A stretch of 64,000 bases of DNA from Clostridium sp. BNL1100 (GTDB lineage Bacteria > Bacillota > Clostridia > Acetivibrionales > DSM-1351). The stretch is from positions 3,043,001 through 3,107,000 of the forward strand of contig NC_016791.1 in the NCBI RefSeq assembly GCF_000244875.1, in the 5' to 3' direction. The translations under genes were made by a program, and so were the position numbers. Under the pieces are notes generated by a model that did no database searches, had not been told where the DNA came from, and saw only the letters and a list, made by a program, of their open reading frames with translations. Shown one piece after another: positions 9,590 to 18,354 of the stretch (position 1 is its first letter; each line of letters starts with the position of its first letter).

Positions 9590-9605
9590 GTATTAAAATT
9601 GATTT

Positions 9606-11354
9606 TTACTCTTTAACAGGGTAGTTTTCCCTTGCAACATAATGAGTGTGTAAAATCTCATGTGCCTTATGGCTTCCCGGCTCTCCAAAATATTTATCAT
9701 ACATTTCTTTGATTACAGGGTTTTCATGTGACTTTCTAATTGGGAGACTTACATCTTCTTCATAAATAGCCTTTGCACGTTCTGCACGCAAATCAGTCCA
9801 GCTTCTTACCGAAGAAGGTTGTATCGGCTGTCCTCCGCCATTTACACATCCACCAGGACAGGCCATTATTTCAACGAAGTCATAGGATGCTTCTCCTGCC
9901 TTTATGCTGTCAAGAAGCTTTCTTGCATTACCGAGACCATTTGCAACTGCTGCTTTAACTTTCATGTCACCTATAACAACTGTTGCTTCCTTGATACCCT
10001 CTATGCCCCTTACAGCAGCATATTCAATATCAAAGGATTTACCTGCAACTATTTCAGATACTGTTCTGAGAGCTGCTTCCATAACTCCTCCGGTTGCACC
10101 GAATATTACGCCGGCTCCTGTTGCATTACCCATCGGATCATCAAAATCCTTGTCTTCAAGATTATTAAAATCAATACCTGATTCCTTTATCATTCTTGCA
10201 AGCTCTCTGGTTGTTATAACTACATCTACATCCGGCAAGCCTATTGCGGAAAGCTCAGGTCTTTGTGCTTCAAACTTCTTTGCAGTACATGGCATTACTG
10301 AAACTACAAATATTTTTTTAGGATCTATACCCATTTTTTCAGCATAGTAGGTTTTTAGCACCGCACCGAACATTTCATGTGGTGATTTACAGGATGATAG
10401 GTTTTCAAGAAATTCAGGATAATTGTGTTCACAGAACTTTATCCAACCCGGACTACAGGAGGTTATAACAGGAAGCTTTCCGCCGTTTTTAATTCTGTTT
10501 AGCAGTTCAGTGCCTTCTTCCATTATTGTAAGATCAGCAGCAGTATCTGTGTCAAATACCTTTGCAAAACCCATATGATTTAATGCAGCGGCCATTTTTC
10601 CGGTAACCCTTGTTCCTATTGGAAGTCCGAATTCCTCACCCAGAGCAACACGAACAGCAGGAGCTGTCTGTACTACAACATGAAGTTCCTTGTCAGCCAA
10701 TGCAGACCACACCTTTTCAGTGTCATCCTTCTCCCTCAAAGCTCCAACAGGACAAACACTTATACATTGTCCGCACATTGTACATGGAACTTCTTCCAAT
10801 GACCTGTCGAAAGCACATGAGATTGTTGATTTAAAGCCTCTTTCAGCTGCACTGATAACAGAAACAGTCTGAACGTTTTTACACATGCTTACACAACGTC
10901 TGCACAGTACGCATTTATTTGGATCTCTTACAATAGAAGGCGAAAAATCATCTAAAGGTAGATTTGTAGAAGCACCTTCAAATCTTATATCTTTTATATT
11001 TAGTTCCTCTGCTAAACTTTGAAGCTCACAGTTTTTACTTCTTACACAGGTAAGACATTTCTTGTCATGGTTGGAAAGGATAAGCTCCAAGGTTACCTTT
11101 CTTGCTTCTCTGACAGCCGGACTCTGAGTATAAATTTCAAGTCCTTCTGCTACAGGATATACACAAGACGCCTGTAATGCTCTTGCACCCTTTATCTCAA
11201 CCAGGCACATTCTGCATGCACCTATCTCATTGATATCCTTGAGGAAGCAAAGTGTAGGTATCTTTATATTAGCCTGTCTGGCTGCCTCTAAAATTGTTAT
11301 GCCTTGTTCAACCTGAAGTTTCTTACCGTCTATTGTAATATTAACAGTTGACAT
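9606..11354 (-). CDS. hndD: [FeFe] hydrogenase catalytic subunit of NAD(P)H-linked complex
   Basis: Cytosolic H2-forming subunit. Domains in order: 2Fe-2S ferredoxin (Cys36, 47, 50, 64), His-Cys cluster (His95, Cys100, 103, 109), two 4Fe-4S clusters (Cys148-158 and Cys191-201), then the H-cluster domain with TSCSPGW (298-304), MPCTAKKFE (354-362) and MACPGGC (497-503), and the C-terminal small-subunit-like helix. The usual proton-relay cysteine after the first H-cluster Cys is Ser (TSCS), as I recall for subunits of multimeric, electron-bifurcating enzymes. It is the last gene of the five-gene operon, which argues for NADH plus ferredoxin as electron donors. The name hydA would be equally valid. 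No truncation is seen. Confidence 0.95.
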   Translation of the reverse strand: MSTVNITIDGKKLQVEQGITILEAARQANIKIPTLCFLKDINEIGACRMCLVEIKGARALQASCVYPVAEGLEIYTQSPAVREARKVTLELILSNHDKKCLTCVRSKNCELQSLAEELNIKDIRFEGASTNLPLDDFSPSIVRDPNKCVLCRRCVSMCKNVQTVSVISAAERGFKSTISCAFDRSLEEVPCTMCGQCISVCPVGALREKDDTEKVWSALADKELHVVVQTAPAVRVALGEEFGLPIGTRVTGKMAAALNHMGFAKVFDTDTAADLTIMEEGTELLNRIKNGGKLPVITSCSPGWIKFCEHNYPEFLENLSSCKSPHEMFGAVLKTYYAEKMGIDPKKIFVVSVMPCTAKKFEAQRPELSAIGLPDVDVVITTRELARMIKESGIDFNNLEDKDFDDPMGNATGAGVIFGATGGVMEAALRTVSEIVAGKSFDIEYAAVRGIEGIKEATVVIGDMKVKAAVANGLGNARKLLDSIKAGEASYDFVEIMACPGGCVNGGGQPIQPSSVRSWTDLRAERAKAIYEEDVSLPIRKSHENPVIKEMYDKYFGEPGSHKAHEILHTHYVARENYPVKE

Positions 11355-11373
11355 TTTATTTCACTCTCCTCCC

Positions 11374-13167
11374 TTATCCCTTTGAAATTGCCTTGAACGG
11401 ACATTTTTCCATACAGACACCGCATTTTGCACATTTTGTATTATCAATAACATAAGGAACCTTCTTTTCGCCCTTTATACAACTCATAGGACAAACCTTT
11501 GCACAGATTCCGCAGCTCTTACACTTACTTGCGTCAACAGTATATTTCATCATTGATTTGCAAACACCTGCAGGACATTTTTTGTCAAATACGTGAGCCT
11601 CATACTCGTCTCTGAAGTATTTCAAAGTACTCAAAATCGGGTTAGGAGCAGTCTGTCCAAGTCCGCACAGAGCAGATGCTTTTATATTTTTAGCCAATAG
11701 TTCAAGCTTTTCAATATCTCCGGCTTCACCCTTACCTTCAGTTATTCTTTCCAATATTTCAAGCATCCGTTTTGTTCCGATACGACATGGAGGACATTTA
11801 CCGCAGGATTCATCAACTGTAAATTCAAGGAAGAACTTAGCGATATCAACCATACAGTTGTCTTCATCCATTACAATAAGTCCACCGGAGCCCATCATAG
11901 AACCAAGAGCAATAAGTGAATCGTAGTCAATAGGAGTATCCAGATGTGTTGTAGGAATACATCCGCCGGAAGGTCCTCCGGTTTGTGCTGCTTTGAATTT
12001 CTTACCCTTAGGTATACCGCCACCTATATCGTAAACTACTTCTCTCAAAGTAGTACCCATAGGAACCTCAACCAATCCGGTATTGTTTATCTTTCCGCCG
12101 AGAGCAAATACCTTTGTCCCCTTGCTCTTTTCAGTTCCTATACTTGAGAACCATTCAGCACCTTTCAATATGATAACCGGTACATTTGCATAAGTTTCTA
12201 CATTGTTTAGAATTGTAGGTTTCCCCCACAGTCCTTTTACTGCCGGGAAAGGAGGTCTTGGTCTTGGCTCACCTCTGTGGCCTTCTATTGAGGTCATAAG
12301 TGCAGTTTCTTCACCGCAAACAAACGCTCCCGCACCAAGTCTTATTTCAAGATTGAATTTATGTCCTGTTCCCAGTACGTTGTCTCCTAAAATTCCGTAT
12401 TCTATAGCCTGATCAATTGCCATCTGCAATCTCTTAACTGCTATAGGATACTCTGCTCTTACATATATGTAACCTTGTGTTGCTCCAATGGCGAAACCTG
12501 CTATAGACATAGCCTCTATTACAGAATGAGGGTCACCTTCTAGAACACTTCTGTCCATAAATGCTCCTGGGTCACCTTCGTCGGCGTTACAGCATACATA
12601 TTTCTGGTCAGCTGTCTGTTTTGCTGCGAAATCCCACTTCATACCTGTTGGGAAGCCTCCGCCCCCTCTTCCTCTAAGCCCTGACTTTTTCATTGTGTCT
12701 ATTACAGCTTCAGGAGTCATTTCAGTCAATACTTTTTCAAGTGCCTTATATCCGTCAAAAGCTATGTACTCGTTGATATCCTCAGGATTTATACGACCGC
12801 AGTTTCTTAATGCAATACGCATTTGTCTGTTAAAGAAATCCACACCTTCCAGCGATTTTGAAATATCCTCAGATTCCTTTTCACCAGCCAGTAAACGCTT
12901 TACTATACGTCCTTTTAACAGATGCTCTTCAACGATTTCTTTTACATCAGAAATCTCAACTCTTGTGTACATTGCTCCTTCAGGATATACAACTACTATA
13001 GGTCCCTCAGCACAAAGGCCGAAACAACCTGTTTTAACTATTTTAACTTCACTGTCCAGCCCGTTGCTTGCAAGTAATGCTTCCATTTCATCCATAATCT
13101 TTAAGGAATTTGATGATGTACAACCTGTACCTGCACAAACCAGAACATGTGCTCTATATAATTGCAT
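11374..13167 (-). CDS. hndC: NuoF-like diaphorase subunit of the hydrogenase complex
   Basis: A 597-residue flavoprotein that oxidises NAD(P)H and passes electrons to the catalytic subunit. The N-terminal thioredoxin-like 2Fe-2S domain has Cys11, 16, 48 and 52; the NuoF core holds the FMN/NADH loop GRGGGGFPTGMKWDFA and the cluster motif ESCGKCPPCRIGT; two ferredoxin-type clusters, CKSCGICAKVC and CAKCGVCMEKC, end the chain. It starts with an ATG behind AAGGAGG and is followed after 19 bases by hndD. The fusion of N- and C-terminal cluster domains is the normal form in HydB/HndC proteins. Confidence 0.94.
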   Translation of the reverse strand: MQLYRAHVLVCAGTGCTSSNSLKIMDEMEALLASNGLDSEVKIVKTGCFGLCAEGPIVVVYPEGAMYTRVEISDVKEIVEEHLLKGRIVKRLLAGEKESEDISKSLEGVDFFNRQMRIALRNCGRINPEDINEYIAFDGYKALEKVLTEMTPEAVIDTMKKSGLRGRGGGGFPTGMKWDFAAKQTADQKYVCCNADEGDPGAFMDRSVLEGDPHSVIEAMSIAGFAIGATQGYIYVRAEYPIAVKRLQMAIDQAIEYGILGDNVLGTGHKFNLEIRLGAGAFVCGEETALMTSIEGHRGEPRPRPPFPAVKGLWGKPTILNNVETYANVPVIILKGAEWFSSIGTEKSKGTKVFALGGKINNTGLVEVPMGTTLREVVYDIGGGIPKGKKFKAAQTGGPSGGCIPTTHLDTPIDYDSLIALGSMMGSGGLIVMDEDNCMVDIAKFFLEFTVDESCGKCPPCRIGTKRMLEILERITEGKGEAGDIEKLELLAKNIKASALCGLGQTAPNPILSTLKYFRDEYEAHVFDKKCPAGVCKSMMKYTVDASKCKSCGICAKVCPMSCIKGEKKVPYVIDNTKCAKCGVCMEKCPFKAISKG

Positions 13168-13212
13168 CTATAAAAACCTCCTTACAGTTTTTGAGTTATA
13201 TACTAAGATTAA

Positions 13213-13584
13213 TTACATACCCTCCTGGGCACCTATGGTCAGGTCTGTACATACATTACCGTTTACAATATGCTCAAGAACTACTCTTTCAGCTTTCTCA
13301 GGAGTCATGTTTACGTATGTTACCTTTTTGTCGTCTTTGTCAAGTATTTCCACAACAGGTTCCATTTTGCATACTCCGATACACCCTGTAATAGATACGG
13401 TAACATTATTCAAATTCCTTTTATTTATTTCTTCAATAAATGCCTTCATTACCGGTCTTGCTCCGGCTGCTATTCCGCAGGTTGCCATTGCAACGACCAC
13501 TTTGATGCCTTTTTCATTGGATCTGATAGATAACTGGTCTAAAGTTTTCTTTCTGATCTCATCCAATTCAGCTATCGACTTCAT
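13213..13584 (-). CDS. hndB: HndB-like 2Fe-2S thioredoxin-fold subunit
   Basis: A 123-residue protein with a thioredoxin-like ferredoxin fold and four cysteine positions in VVAMATCGIAAGA and SITGCIGVCKMEP; note that the first pair has a single visible Cys. It is the small subunit typical of Hnd-type hydrogenases. The ATG at 13584 is chosen because GGAGG lies 9 bases before it; this start lies within the last 17 bases of the HATPase gene, so the two are probably translationally coupled. An earlier start would run through the ribosome site. Confidence 0.88.
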   Translation of the reverse strand: MKSIAELDEIRKKTLDQLSIRSNEKGIKVVVAMATCGIAAGARPVMKAFIEEINKRNLNNVTVSITGCIGVCKMEPVVEILDKDDKKVTYVNMTPEKAERVVLEHIVNGNVCTDLTIGAQEGM

Positions 13585-14134
13585 TAAGTACACCTCCAAA
13601 AATATTCTTTATACCTTCATCAATATACTCTTTCAACCATATAAGGATATCAAACTCCGTAATACTCACATCACCAAGGGTTTTGGCCACCTCATCAGTA
13701 TCAAGTCTGAAAAGGCCTTTTCCGCTATTCAGTTCCAAAATAAATGAAATCTGTGGGTTTGACGATATTGCTGCTATCAAGGTTTCACCCATTTCCCCTA
13801 TGGGAAGCCTGTCAATGTGATTTATTGAAAACGCAGCTAATATTTTTGTTCCTCCATTTTTTTCAGAAATAATGTTGAAATTTCCATTGCACTTTATTGC
13901 AGCTTCTTTTAATAATGGTATTCCAAGCCCTACTTTTCTTGTCTTTCTTGACGTAAAAAAGGGATCCTGTGCCTTGATTAAAATATCAGAATCCATGCCT
14001 GCCCCGTTATCACTAATATTAAGTAATAGATAATCTCTCTGGGAATCTATCGAAATATGTATTTTGATTTTTGTGGCCTGGGCAGTGATTGAATTTTGAA
14101 CTATATCAAGAATATGAAGTGATAAATCCCTCAT
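13568..14134 (-). CDS. HATPase-domain protein encoded within the hydrogenase operon
   Basis: A 188-residue protein with an N-terminal GHKL ATP-binding domain: the N-box HILDIVQNSITAQ, the G1 box NISDNGAGMD and the G2 region RKVGLGIPLLKEAA. There is no histidine phospho-acceptor domain and no membrane segment; the C-terminal 80 residues carry no known domain. Such short HATPase genes are often found in clostridial hydrogenase operons. Its role there (regulation, assembly, or an anti-sigma-like switch) is unknown. It sits between the NuoE-like gene (20-base gap) and hndB (17-base overlap), so it is surely co-expressed. Confidence 0.85.
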   Translation of the reverse strand: MRDLSLHILDIVQNSITAQATKIKIHISIDSQRDYLLLNISDNGAGMDSDILIKAQDPFFTSRKTRKVGLGIPLLKEAAIKCNGNFNIISEKNGGTKILAAFSINHIDRLPIGEMGETLIAAISSNPQISFILELNSGKGLFRLDTDEVAKTLGDVSITEFDILIWLKEYIDEGIKNIFGGVLNEVDS

Positions 14135-14154
14135 GTAAACCTCGTACTGTAGAA

Positions 14155-14649
14155 TTATAAGTCTTTGTATTTCTCCAGTATAGCATCGACATCATCAGGC
14201 ACTAATCTGCCGTGAACATCATCGTTTACCATAATTACAGGTGCAAGTCCGCAAGCGCCTATACATCTGCATGCATCAAGTGAAAATTTTCCATCCTCGG
14301 TACACTGTCCTACATCTATTCCGAGTTTTTGTTTAAATTTGTCCAGAATATCTCCTGAACCCTTTACGTAGCAGGCTGTACCCATGCAGATATTAATTTT
14401 GAATCGACCTTTTGGATTTAATGAGAATTGAGTATAGAAAGTAACTACTCCATATATTTCAGCAAGTGAAACATTAAGCTTCTCGGAAATTTCCTTCAAT
14501 ACATCTTCTGGCAAATAACCATATACTTCTTGAACTTCATGGAGTACGGGAATCAAAGCACCTCTTGTTCCCTTGTACTTATCAATAATTTTTCCGAGTT
14601 TTAAGCTATTTTCATCTGTGCAGCCACAGCAGCACCTGTTTTCACTCAT
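14155..14649 (-). CDS. hndA: NuoE-like 2Fe-2S subunit of the hydrogenase complex
   Basis: A 164-residue homologue of the 24-kDa subunit of complex I. The 2Fe-2S ligands are visible in GTACYVKGSGDI and SLDACRCIGACGLAP, and the N-terminal helices (GALIPVLHEVQEVYGYLPEDV) are typical. Between residues 4 and 9 there is an extra cysteine cluster, NRCCCGC. It is the first gene of the operon and has a strong ribosome site (GGGAGG) and a promoter carrying Rex-like boxes. It passes electrons between the flavin subunit and the rest of the complex. Confidence 0.93.
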   Translation of the reverse strand: MSENRCCCGCTDENSLKLGKIIDKYKGTRGALIPVLHEVQEVYGYLPEDVLKEISEKLNVSLAEIYGVVTFYTQFSLNPKGRFKINICMGTACYVKGSGDILDKFKQKLGIDVGQCTEDGKFSLDACRCIGACGLAPVIMVNDDVHGRLVPDDVDAILEKYKDL

Positions 14650-14671
14650 TAACCAAACCTCCCTTTAGTAT

Positions 14672-14689
14672 GTGTTAATATATTCACAA
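14672..14689. promoter_or_regulatory. Rex-like operator 1 of the hydrogenase operon
   Basis: GTGTTAA-TATA-TTCACAA matches the Rex palindrome TTGTTAA-N4-TTAACAA at 12 of 14 defined bases. It lies just downstream of the predicted transcription start. Rex binds when NADH/NAD+ is low, so it would repress hydrogenase when little reductant is available. Confidence 0.55.
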
Positions 14690-14692
14690 AAT

Positions 14693-14710
14693 ATGTTAAT
14701 ATTATAACAA
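14693..14710. promoter_or_regulatory. Rex-like operator 2, overlapping the -10 box
   Basis: ATGTTAA-TATT-ATAACAA matches the Rex consensus at 12 of 14 defined bases and covers the -10 element. It begins exactly 21 bases from operator 1, so the two would lie on the same face of the helix. Confidence 0.5.
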
Positions 14711-14729
14711 AACCAGACAATATATTCAA
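14701..14729 (-). promoter_or_regulatory. Promoter of the hydrogenase operon
   Basis: On the minus strand TTGAAT (14724-14729), 17 bases, then TATAAT (14701-14706), with the extended -10 bases TG one position before it. The predicted start is near 14694 and the leader about 45 bases. Confidence 0.7.
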
Positions 14730-14791
14730 CAAGATTGTTAAAAATTTAATTAATTATGGATACGGTAAAATTTGCTGAATTTTTAGCCAAA

Positions 14792-14828
14792 AAAAGTACC
14801 CTGTGTATTTTAACAACAGGGTACTTTT
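14792..14828. terminator. Terminator after the chemoreceptor gene
   Basis: A 13-bp perfect inverted repeat (AAAAGTACCCTGT and its complement) with an 11-base loop and flanking A/T tracts. It begins 15 bases past the stop of the minus-strand chemoreceptor gene. Confidence 0.85.
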
Positions 14829-14842
14829 AAATGGATTATTAA

Positions 14843-16873
14843 TTATAATTTGAACTTTGATACAATATCATAAAGTTCTTTTGCACTATCTAAGTTTTCT
14901 ACCGCTTTTTCATCAACCTCTTCTGTCTTAACAACAATGGATGATGTCTTTATGGCGATATTCTCAATTCCTCTGGCACTTTCAACAACAGTCTGTGCAA
15001 CTTCATTTATTGCGGTTGATACATTCGTTATTGTAGAATTGAGTTCTTCAGAAGTATTAATGAAGTCAGACATTAATCCATTAACCAAATTAGAATCATT
15101 ATTGTATTGTTCGCTTATGTCTACCAATTTCTTATAGTCTTTGAGAACCTCCTGATCTACAAAGGATAGTATAGCGGTTGAACTTTCATTCATATTCTTA
15201 ACTGCCTGATTTACTTCCTCAACCATCCTCTGGATACCGCCGACGGTTTGTGATGATTGCTCAGCCAGTTTTCGGATTTCATCTGCAACCACGGCAAAGC
15301 CTTTTCCCGATTCCCCGGCTCTTGCCGCCTCTATGGCAGCATTAAGTGCCAATAGGTTTGTCTGGTCGGTAATCTGAAGGATAGTGTCTGCCAGAAGGTT
15401 TATTTGCTGCGTACTCTTGGATTGCTCAATAGATTTCTCTATTTTTTGTTTTACGTCCTCATATATTGATTTTGCATTTTGACCGGATATGATAGCATCT
15501 TCCTTGAGTTTTAATGCTCTATCAGTTATCTGTCTGCAAACATCGGCACCCTCTTTAGTTTTCTGAGCAATTGTATTTACATTATTTTCAACTTCAATAA
15601 TGGATGCTGAAATTTCTTCAGTTGATGCAGCGGACTCTTCTGCTCCTGCCGACAACTCCTGCGTTGTTGCTGAATTATCCTGTGAATTCATTTTCACATC
15701 ATTTGCCAGAGTACTTACATGCTGTGCATTATCATTTATTCTCTCGGACACTTCAATCAACTTACCTGCCATGCCACGCAAAACCTGACGCATTTCTGCT
15801 ACAGCCCTGGTGATAGTTCCTATTTCATCCTTACCCTTTAAATATATTTCAAATGAGTTATCATATTTTAAATCCAACTTGGATGTGTTTTGGATAAGAT
15901 GTGTTACTCTTTCTATAGGCTTTGAAATGCGCATTGCTATAAAATATCCCACTGCTGAAGCAATTAATATCATTATCAGACTTAATGTGAGGATAAAGCC
16001 TTCCATCGCAGCTACAGGTGCAGTGACCTCATCAATTGTACCTGACAGCACAAGCAGCCAGCCTGTTTTAGTAATAAACTTATAGGCTGCTATTTTATCT
16101 TTACCCTTGTATTCATAATTGATAACGTCTGATATTTTATCTCCCGGTTTACTAATAATATTTTTTATTTCAGGAGTCTCTACCGGGTTTCCGATTTTAT
16201 TCTTTTCCGGATGATATAGCATGTTTCCTGTTTTATCTAATAAAAAGACATAGCTTGATTTGGTACCGAGAATCTTCTTGTCCTCCAGATAGCCGTTAAA
16301 AGTGTCTGTATAAACCGCTGCAGCAACATACCCTAACATTTTACCAAAATCATCTCTTACCGGATATGTAAATACAGAAATGTACCTATCGGTTGCCTTT
16401 GATTTAAGAACATCGCTTATTATAGGCTTTCCTTCTGATAGGGTCTGCAAAGAGTATGCACGGTCGGATATGTTTTGACCCAAAGTTTTTTCGTTGGAAT
16501 CGGCAATTATTACATTTTCCGAGTTAACTATAAAAACATGTTCCAAATTCCATTCTTGTTTTTCAGTATTTTTTATAAGCTTAGTACATTCCTTTTCTAA
16601 CTGTATACTTTTGTCTGTTTGTTTATCTGACTTGGATTGCTCAAGTAATTCAATAATGCTCCTCTGAGATGCCAGAGCACTTACGACTGATTTTTCCTTT
16701 TCAATCAAACTAGAAATATTATCTGCATACGCAGAACTTAAATCCTTTGCCATTGTATTTGTTTGAGTTACAATAATGTCATTGGATTTAAAAAAAGAAA
16801 ACAATTGTGTTACTGAAATGGAGAGAATTGCTAACCCTGCTACAAAGATAGTAAGCTTTTTCCTAATATTCAT
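14843..16873 (-). CDS. Methyl-accepting chemotaxis protein with extracellular Cache domain
   Basis: A 676-residue chemoreceptor. TM1 is at about 8-28, followed by an extracellular dCache-like sensor (about 35-285, with [11 protein letters not shown] and [14 protein letters not shown]), TM2 at about 288-312, HAMP (about 312-366) and a cytoplasmic signalling domain from about 395 with the conserved hairpin tip [15 protein letters not shown]. It sends ligand information to CheA/CheW. The ligand cannot be read; Cache domains often bind amino acids or organic acids. It is monocistronic, with AAAGGAG before the ATG and its own terminator. No chemotaxis operon is nearby, although a CheX-like gene lies at 62.1 kb. 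Confidence 0.94.
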   Translation of the reverse strand: MNIRKKLTIFVAGLAILSISVTQLFSFFKSNDIIVTQTNTMAKDLSSAYADNISSLIEKEKSVVSALASQRSIIELLEQSKSDKQTDKSIQLEKECTKLIKNTEKQEWNLEHVFIVNSENVIIADSNEKTLGQNISDRAYSLQTLSEGKPIISDVLKSKATDRYISVFTYPVRDDFGKMLGYVAAAVYTDTFNGYLEDKKILGTKSSYVFLLDKTGNMLYHPEKNKIGNPVETPEIKNIISKPGDKISDVINYEYKGKDKIAAYKFITKTGWLLVLSGTIDEVTAPVAAMEGFILTLSLIMILIASAVGYFIAMRISKPIERVTHLIQNTSKLDLKYDNSFEIYLKGKDEIGTITRAVAEMRQVLRGMAGKLIEVSERINDNAQHVSTLANDVKMNSQDNSATTQELSAGAEESAASTEEISASIIEVENNVNTIAQKTKEGADVCRQITDRALKLKEDAIISGQNAKSIYEDVKQKIEKSIEQSKSTQQINLLADTILQITDQTNLLALNAAIEAARAGESGKGFAVVADEIRKLAEQSSQTVGGIQRMVEEVNQAVKNMNESSTAILSFVDQEVLKDYKKLVDISEQYNNDSNLVNGLMSDFINTSEELNSTITNVSTAINEVAQTVVESARGIENIAIKTSSIVVKTEEVDEKAVENLDSAKELYDIVSKFKL

Positions 16874-17047
16874 ATAATCTCCTTTAAATCAATTTGAGTA
16901 TTTTTAGGTGAGTATTATTTATAACGGTTAACATAAATTAATTATATTTTACAATACTTTTTATAGTTAGGGAATATTAAAACGAAATAATTAGTACCAC
17001 CTTTGATTTAATACCCATATTGGTATACGGTAAACACAAAAATAAAA

Positions 17048-17077
17048 AGGACCTCAGCCTTAAAAAGCTGAAGTCCT
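17048..17077 (-). terminator. Terminator after the DUF1292 gene
   Basis: An imperfect hairpin (AGGACCTCAGC with GCTGAAGTCCT, one mismatch) followed on the minus strand by a run of T. It lies 42 bases past the DUF1292 stop codon. Confidence 0.75.
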
Positions 17078-17119
17078 ATTTATTTCAGGGTTTATCTATT
17101 CGTTTAATCCGAGCATTGA

Positions 17120-17407
17120 CTACTCATCAAAATCGTATTCATCTTCCATTCTGGTTTTGAATTCTTCAAATACTCTGTTAAGTTCTTCTTCGTCATCAAC
17201 AGTAACAAACGAGTCTTCACCATCTTCGCTGTGTTCAATTTTCAGAATAACAACTTCATCTACTTCTTCGTTTTCCTGCTCATCAAGGGGGAGTAAAATT
17301 ACATACTCGCTACCGTCCATTTCTATGGTATCAAGATGTTCGAATTCGACTTCCTCTCCGTCCTCTCCTAACAGTACTACAATATCATCTCTTTCTTCAT
17401 CGTTCAT
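17120..17407 (-). CDS. DUF1292 (YrzB-like) small acidic protein
   Basis: A 95-residue, very acidic protein with the DUF1292 core VVLLGEDGEEVEFEHLDTI and EYVILLPLDEQENEEVDEVV. The function of the family is not established. It is the last of the conserved Firmicute order ireB-ruvX-yrzB, which is the best support for the call. A good ribosome site (AGGAGGA) precedes the ATG. Confidence 0.9.
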   Translation of the reverse strand: MNDEERDDIVVLLGEDGEEVEFEHLDTIEMDGSEYVILLPLDEQENEEVDEVVILKIEHSEDGEDSFVTVDDEEELNRVFEEFKTRMEDEYDFDE

Positions 17408-17507
17408 ATATACTTCCTCCTAGTATAAGTCTTTGAATGCCCTAGAATGCATCAGAAATCCGGATGCATTAATTTTATAATAACACACATGTAGATGATT
17501 TCCAATA

Positions 17508-17936
17508 TCAACTTTTTTTATTACCGGCCAACCGATCAAGATAACCTTGAAGAATTAATACCGCTGACATTGTATCCACAATGTCCTTCTTCTTTGAAGC
17601 TTTTATCCCCAGTTCATTCATAGTTCTGTGTGCTGATACGGTAGTAAGTCTCTCATCCCATTTTATTATATTAAACTGGCCCAAATCAGAAATCTTTTTT
17701 ATAAATTCTTCTGTTCTTTCAGTTCTTGGCCCCTTAGTACCGTTCATATTGATAGGATACCCTATAACTATGTCTGTAACACCATATTCTTTTATTATTT
17801 CCGATAAACGTAAGATAGCTTTTTTCAATCCATCCTTGCTCTTAATCATTTCCAACCCCTGTGCTGTCCAGCCCATAGGGTCACTTATGGCTACACCTAT
17901 TCTTGAATCTCCATAGTCAATTCCAAGTATTCTCAT
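17508..17936 (-). CDS. ruvX: YqgF/RuvX family RNase H-fold nuclease
   Basis: A 142-residue RuvX/YqgF protein, an RNase H-fold nuclease implicated in pre-16S rRNA maturation and proposed as a Holliday junction resolvase. The motifs RILGIDYGDSRIGVAISD (metal-binding Asp), VIGYPINMNGTKGPRTE and KWDERLTTVSAHR are intact. It lies between ireB and the DUF1292 gene, and a hairpin at 17964-17991 separates it from ireB. Start: ATG behind CGGAGG. Confidence 0.94.
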   Translation of the reverse strand: MRILGIDYGDSRIGVAISDPMGWTAQGLEMIKSKDGLKKAILRLSEIIKEYGVTDIVIGYPINMNGTKGPRTERTEEFIKKISDLGQFNIIKWDERLTTVSAHRTMNELGIKASKKKDIVDTMSAVLILQGYLDRLAGNKKS

Positions 17937-17963
17937 TCTTGCCTCCGTAAGCAGCTAAAATTA

Positions 17964-17991
17964 ACAGGCACTCTCATTTGAGAGTGCCTGT
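17964..17991 (-). terminator. Hairpin between ireB and ruvX
   Basis: A perfect 12-bp stem (ACAGGCACTCTC and complement) with a 4-base loop. On the minus strand only a weak T-rich stretch follows (TTAATTTTAG), so it may be a partial terminator or an mRNA-stabilising structure between co-directional genes. Confidence 0.6.
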
Positions 17992-18000
17992 CTTAATCAA

Positions 18001-18267
18001 TTATTCAGGTACGTTATTATGATTTTCCAGGTAAAATTTAAGGACTTCTTCCAGTAACTCGTCTCTCTCAAGTCTTCGGACAATACTTCTGGCATTCTTA
18101 TAATTTGTGATGTAAGTAGGATCTCCAGACAAAATATACCCAACCATCTGGTTTATCGGATTGTAGCCTTTCTCTTTTAGTGCCTGATATACAGAAACTA
18201 AGATTTCTTTTGCTTCATTCTCTTTTTCATTATCCACTTTAAACATCATTGTCTCGTTAATTCCCAT
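18001..18267 (-). CDS. ireB: IreB family regulatory phosphoprotein (UPF0297)
   Basis: An 88-residue cytosolic protein. In enterococci IreB is phosphorylated on an N-terminal threonine by the Ser/Thr kinase IreK and affects cephalosporin resistance; the threonine region (GINETMMF) and the family core [22 protein letters not shown], shown here only as [19 protein letters not shown], are intact, as is [15 protein letters not shown]. It is upstream of ruvX in the conserved order. The start is an ATG behind AAGGTG. Confidence 0.93.
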   Translation of the reverse strand: MGINETMMFKVDNEKENEAKEILVSVYQALKEKGYNPINQMVGYILSGDPTYITNYKNARSIVRRLERDELLEEVLKFYLENHNNVPE

Positions 18268-18354
18268 TTATATCACCTTCCCAGTTACCTCTAGTCAATA
18301 TCCAACTTTTTCTAAATTTGCATAAGGCTATATACTATAATACTACCTCATCCA

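Larger units (their letters stand above)
9482..9594 (+). ncRNA. Candidate short antisense RNA in the 9.4-9.6 kb gap
   Basis: This is the transcript expected if the plus-strand promoter at 9447-9475 is used and ends at the hairpin 9555-9589. It would be about 110 bases, would oppose the first bases of the DUF6323 gene leader and would have the hydrogenase terminator as its 3' end. It rests only on promoter and terminator shape; the body is very AT-rich and has no recognisable RNA family motif. Confidence 0.22.

Noticed and set aside
12695-13747. A plus-strand open frame of 350 codons
   Set aside because: It lies antisense to hndC, hndB and the HATPase gene, which have clear family motifs and ribosome sites; its protein is low-complexity (Ser/Thr/Ile-rich) with no ribosome site.
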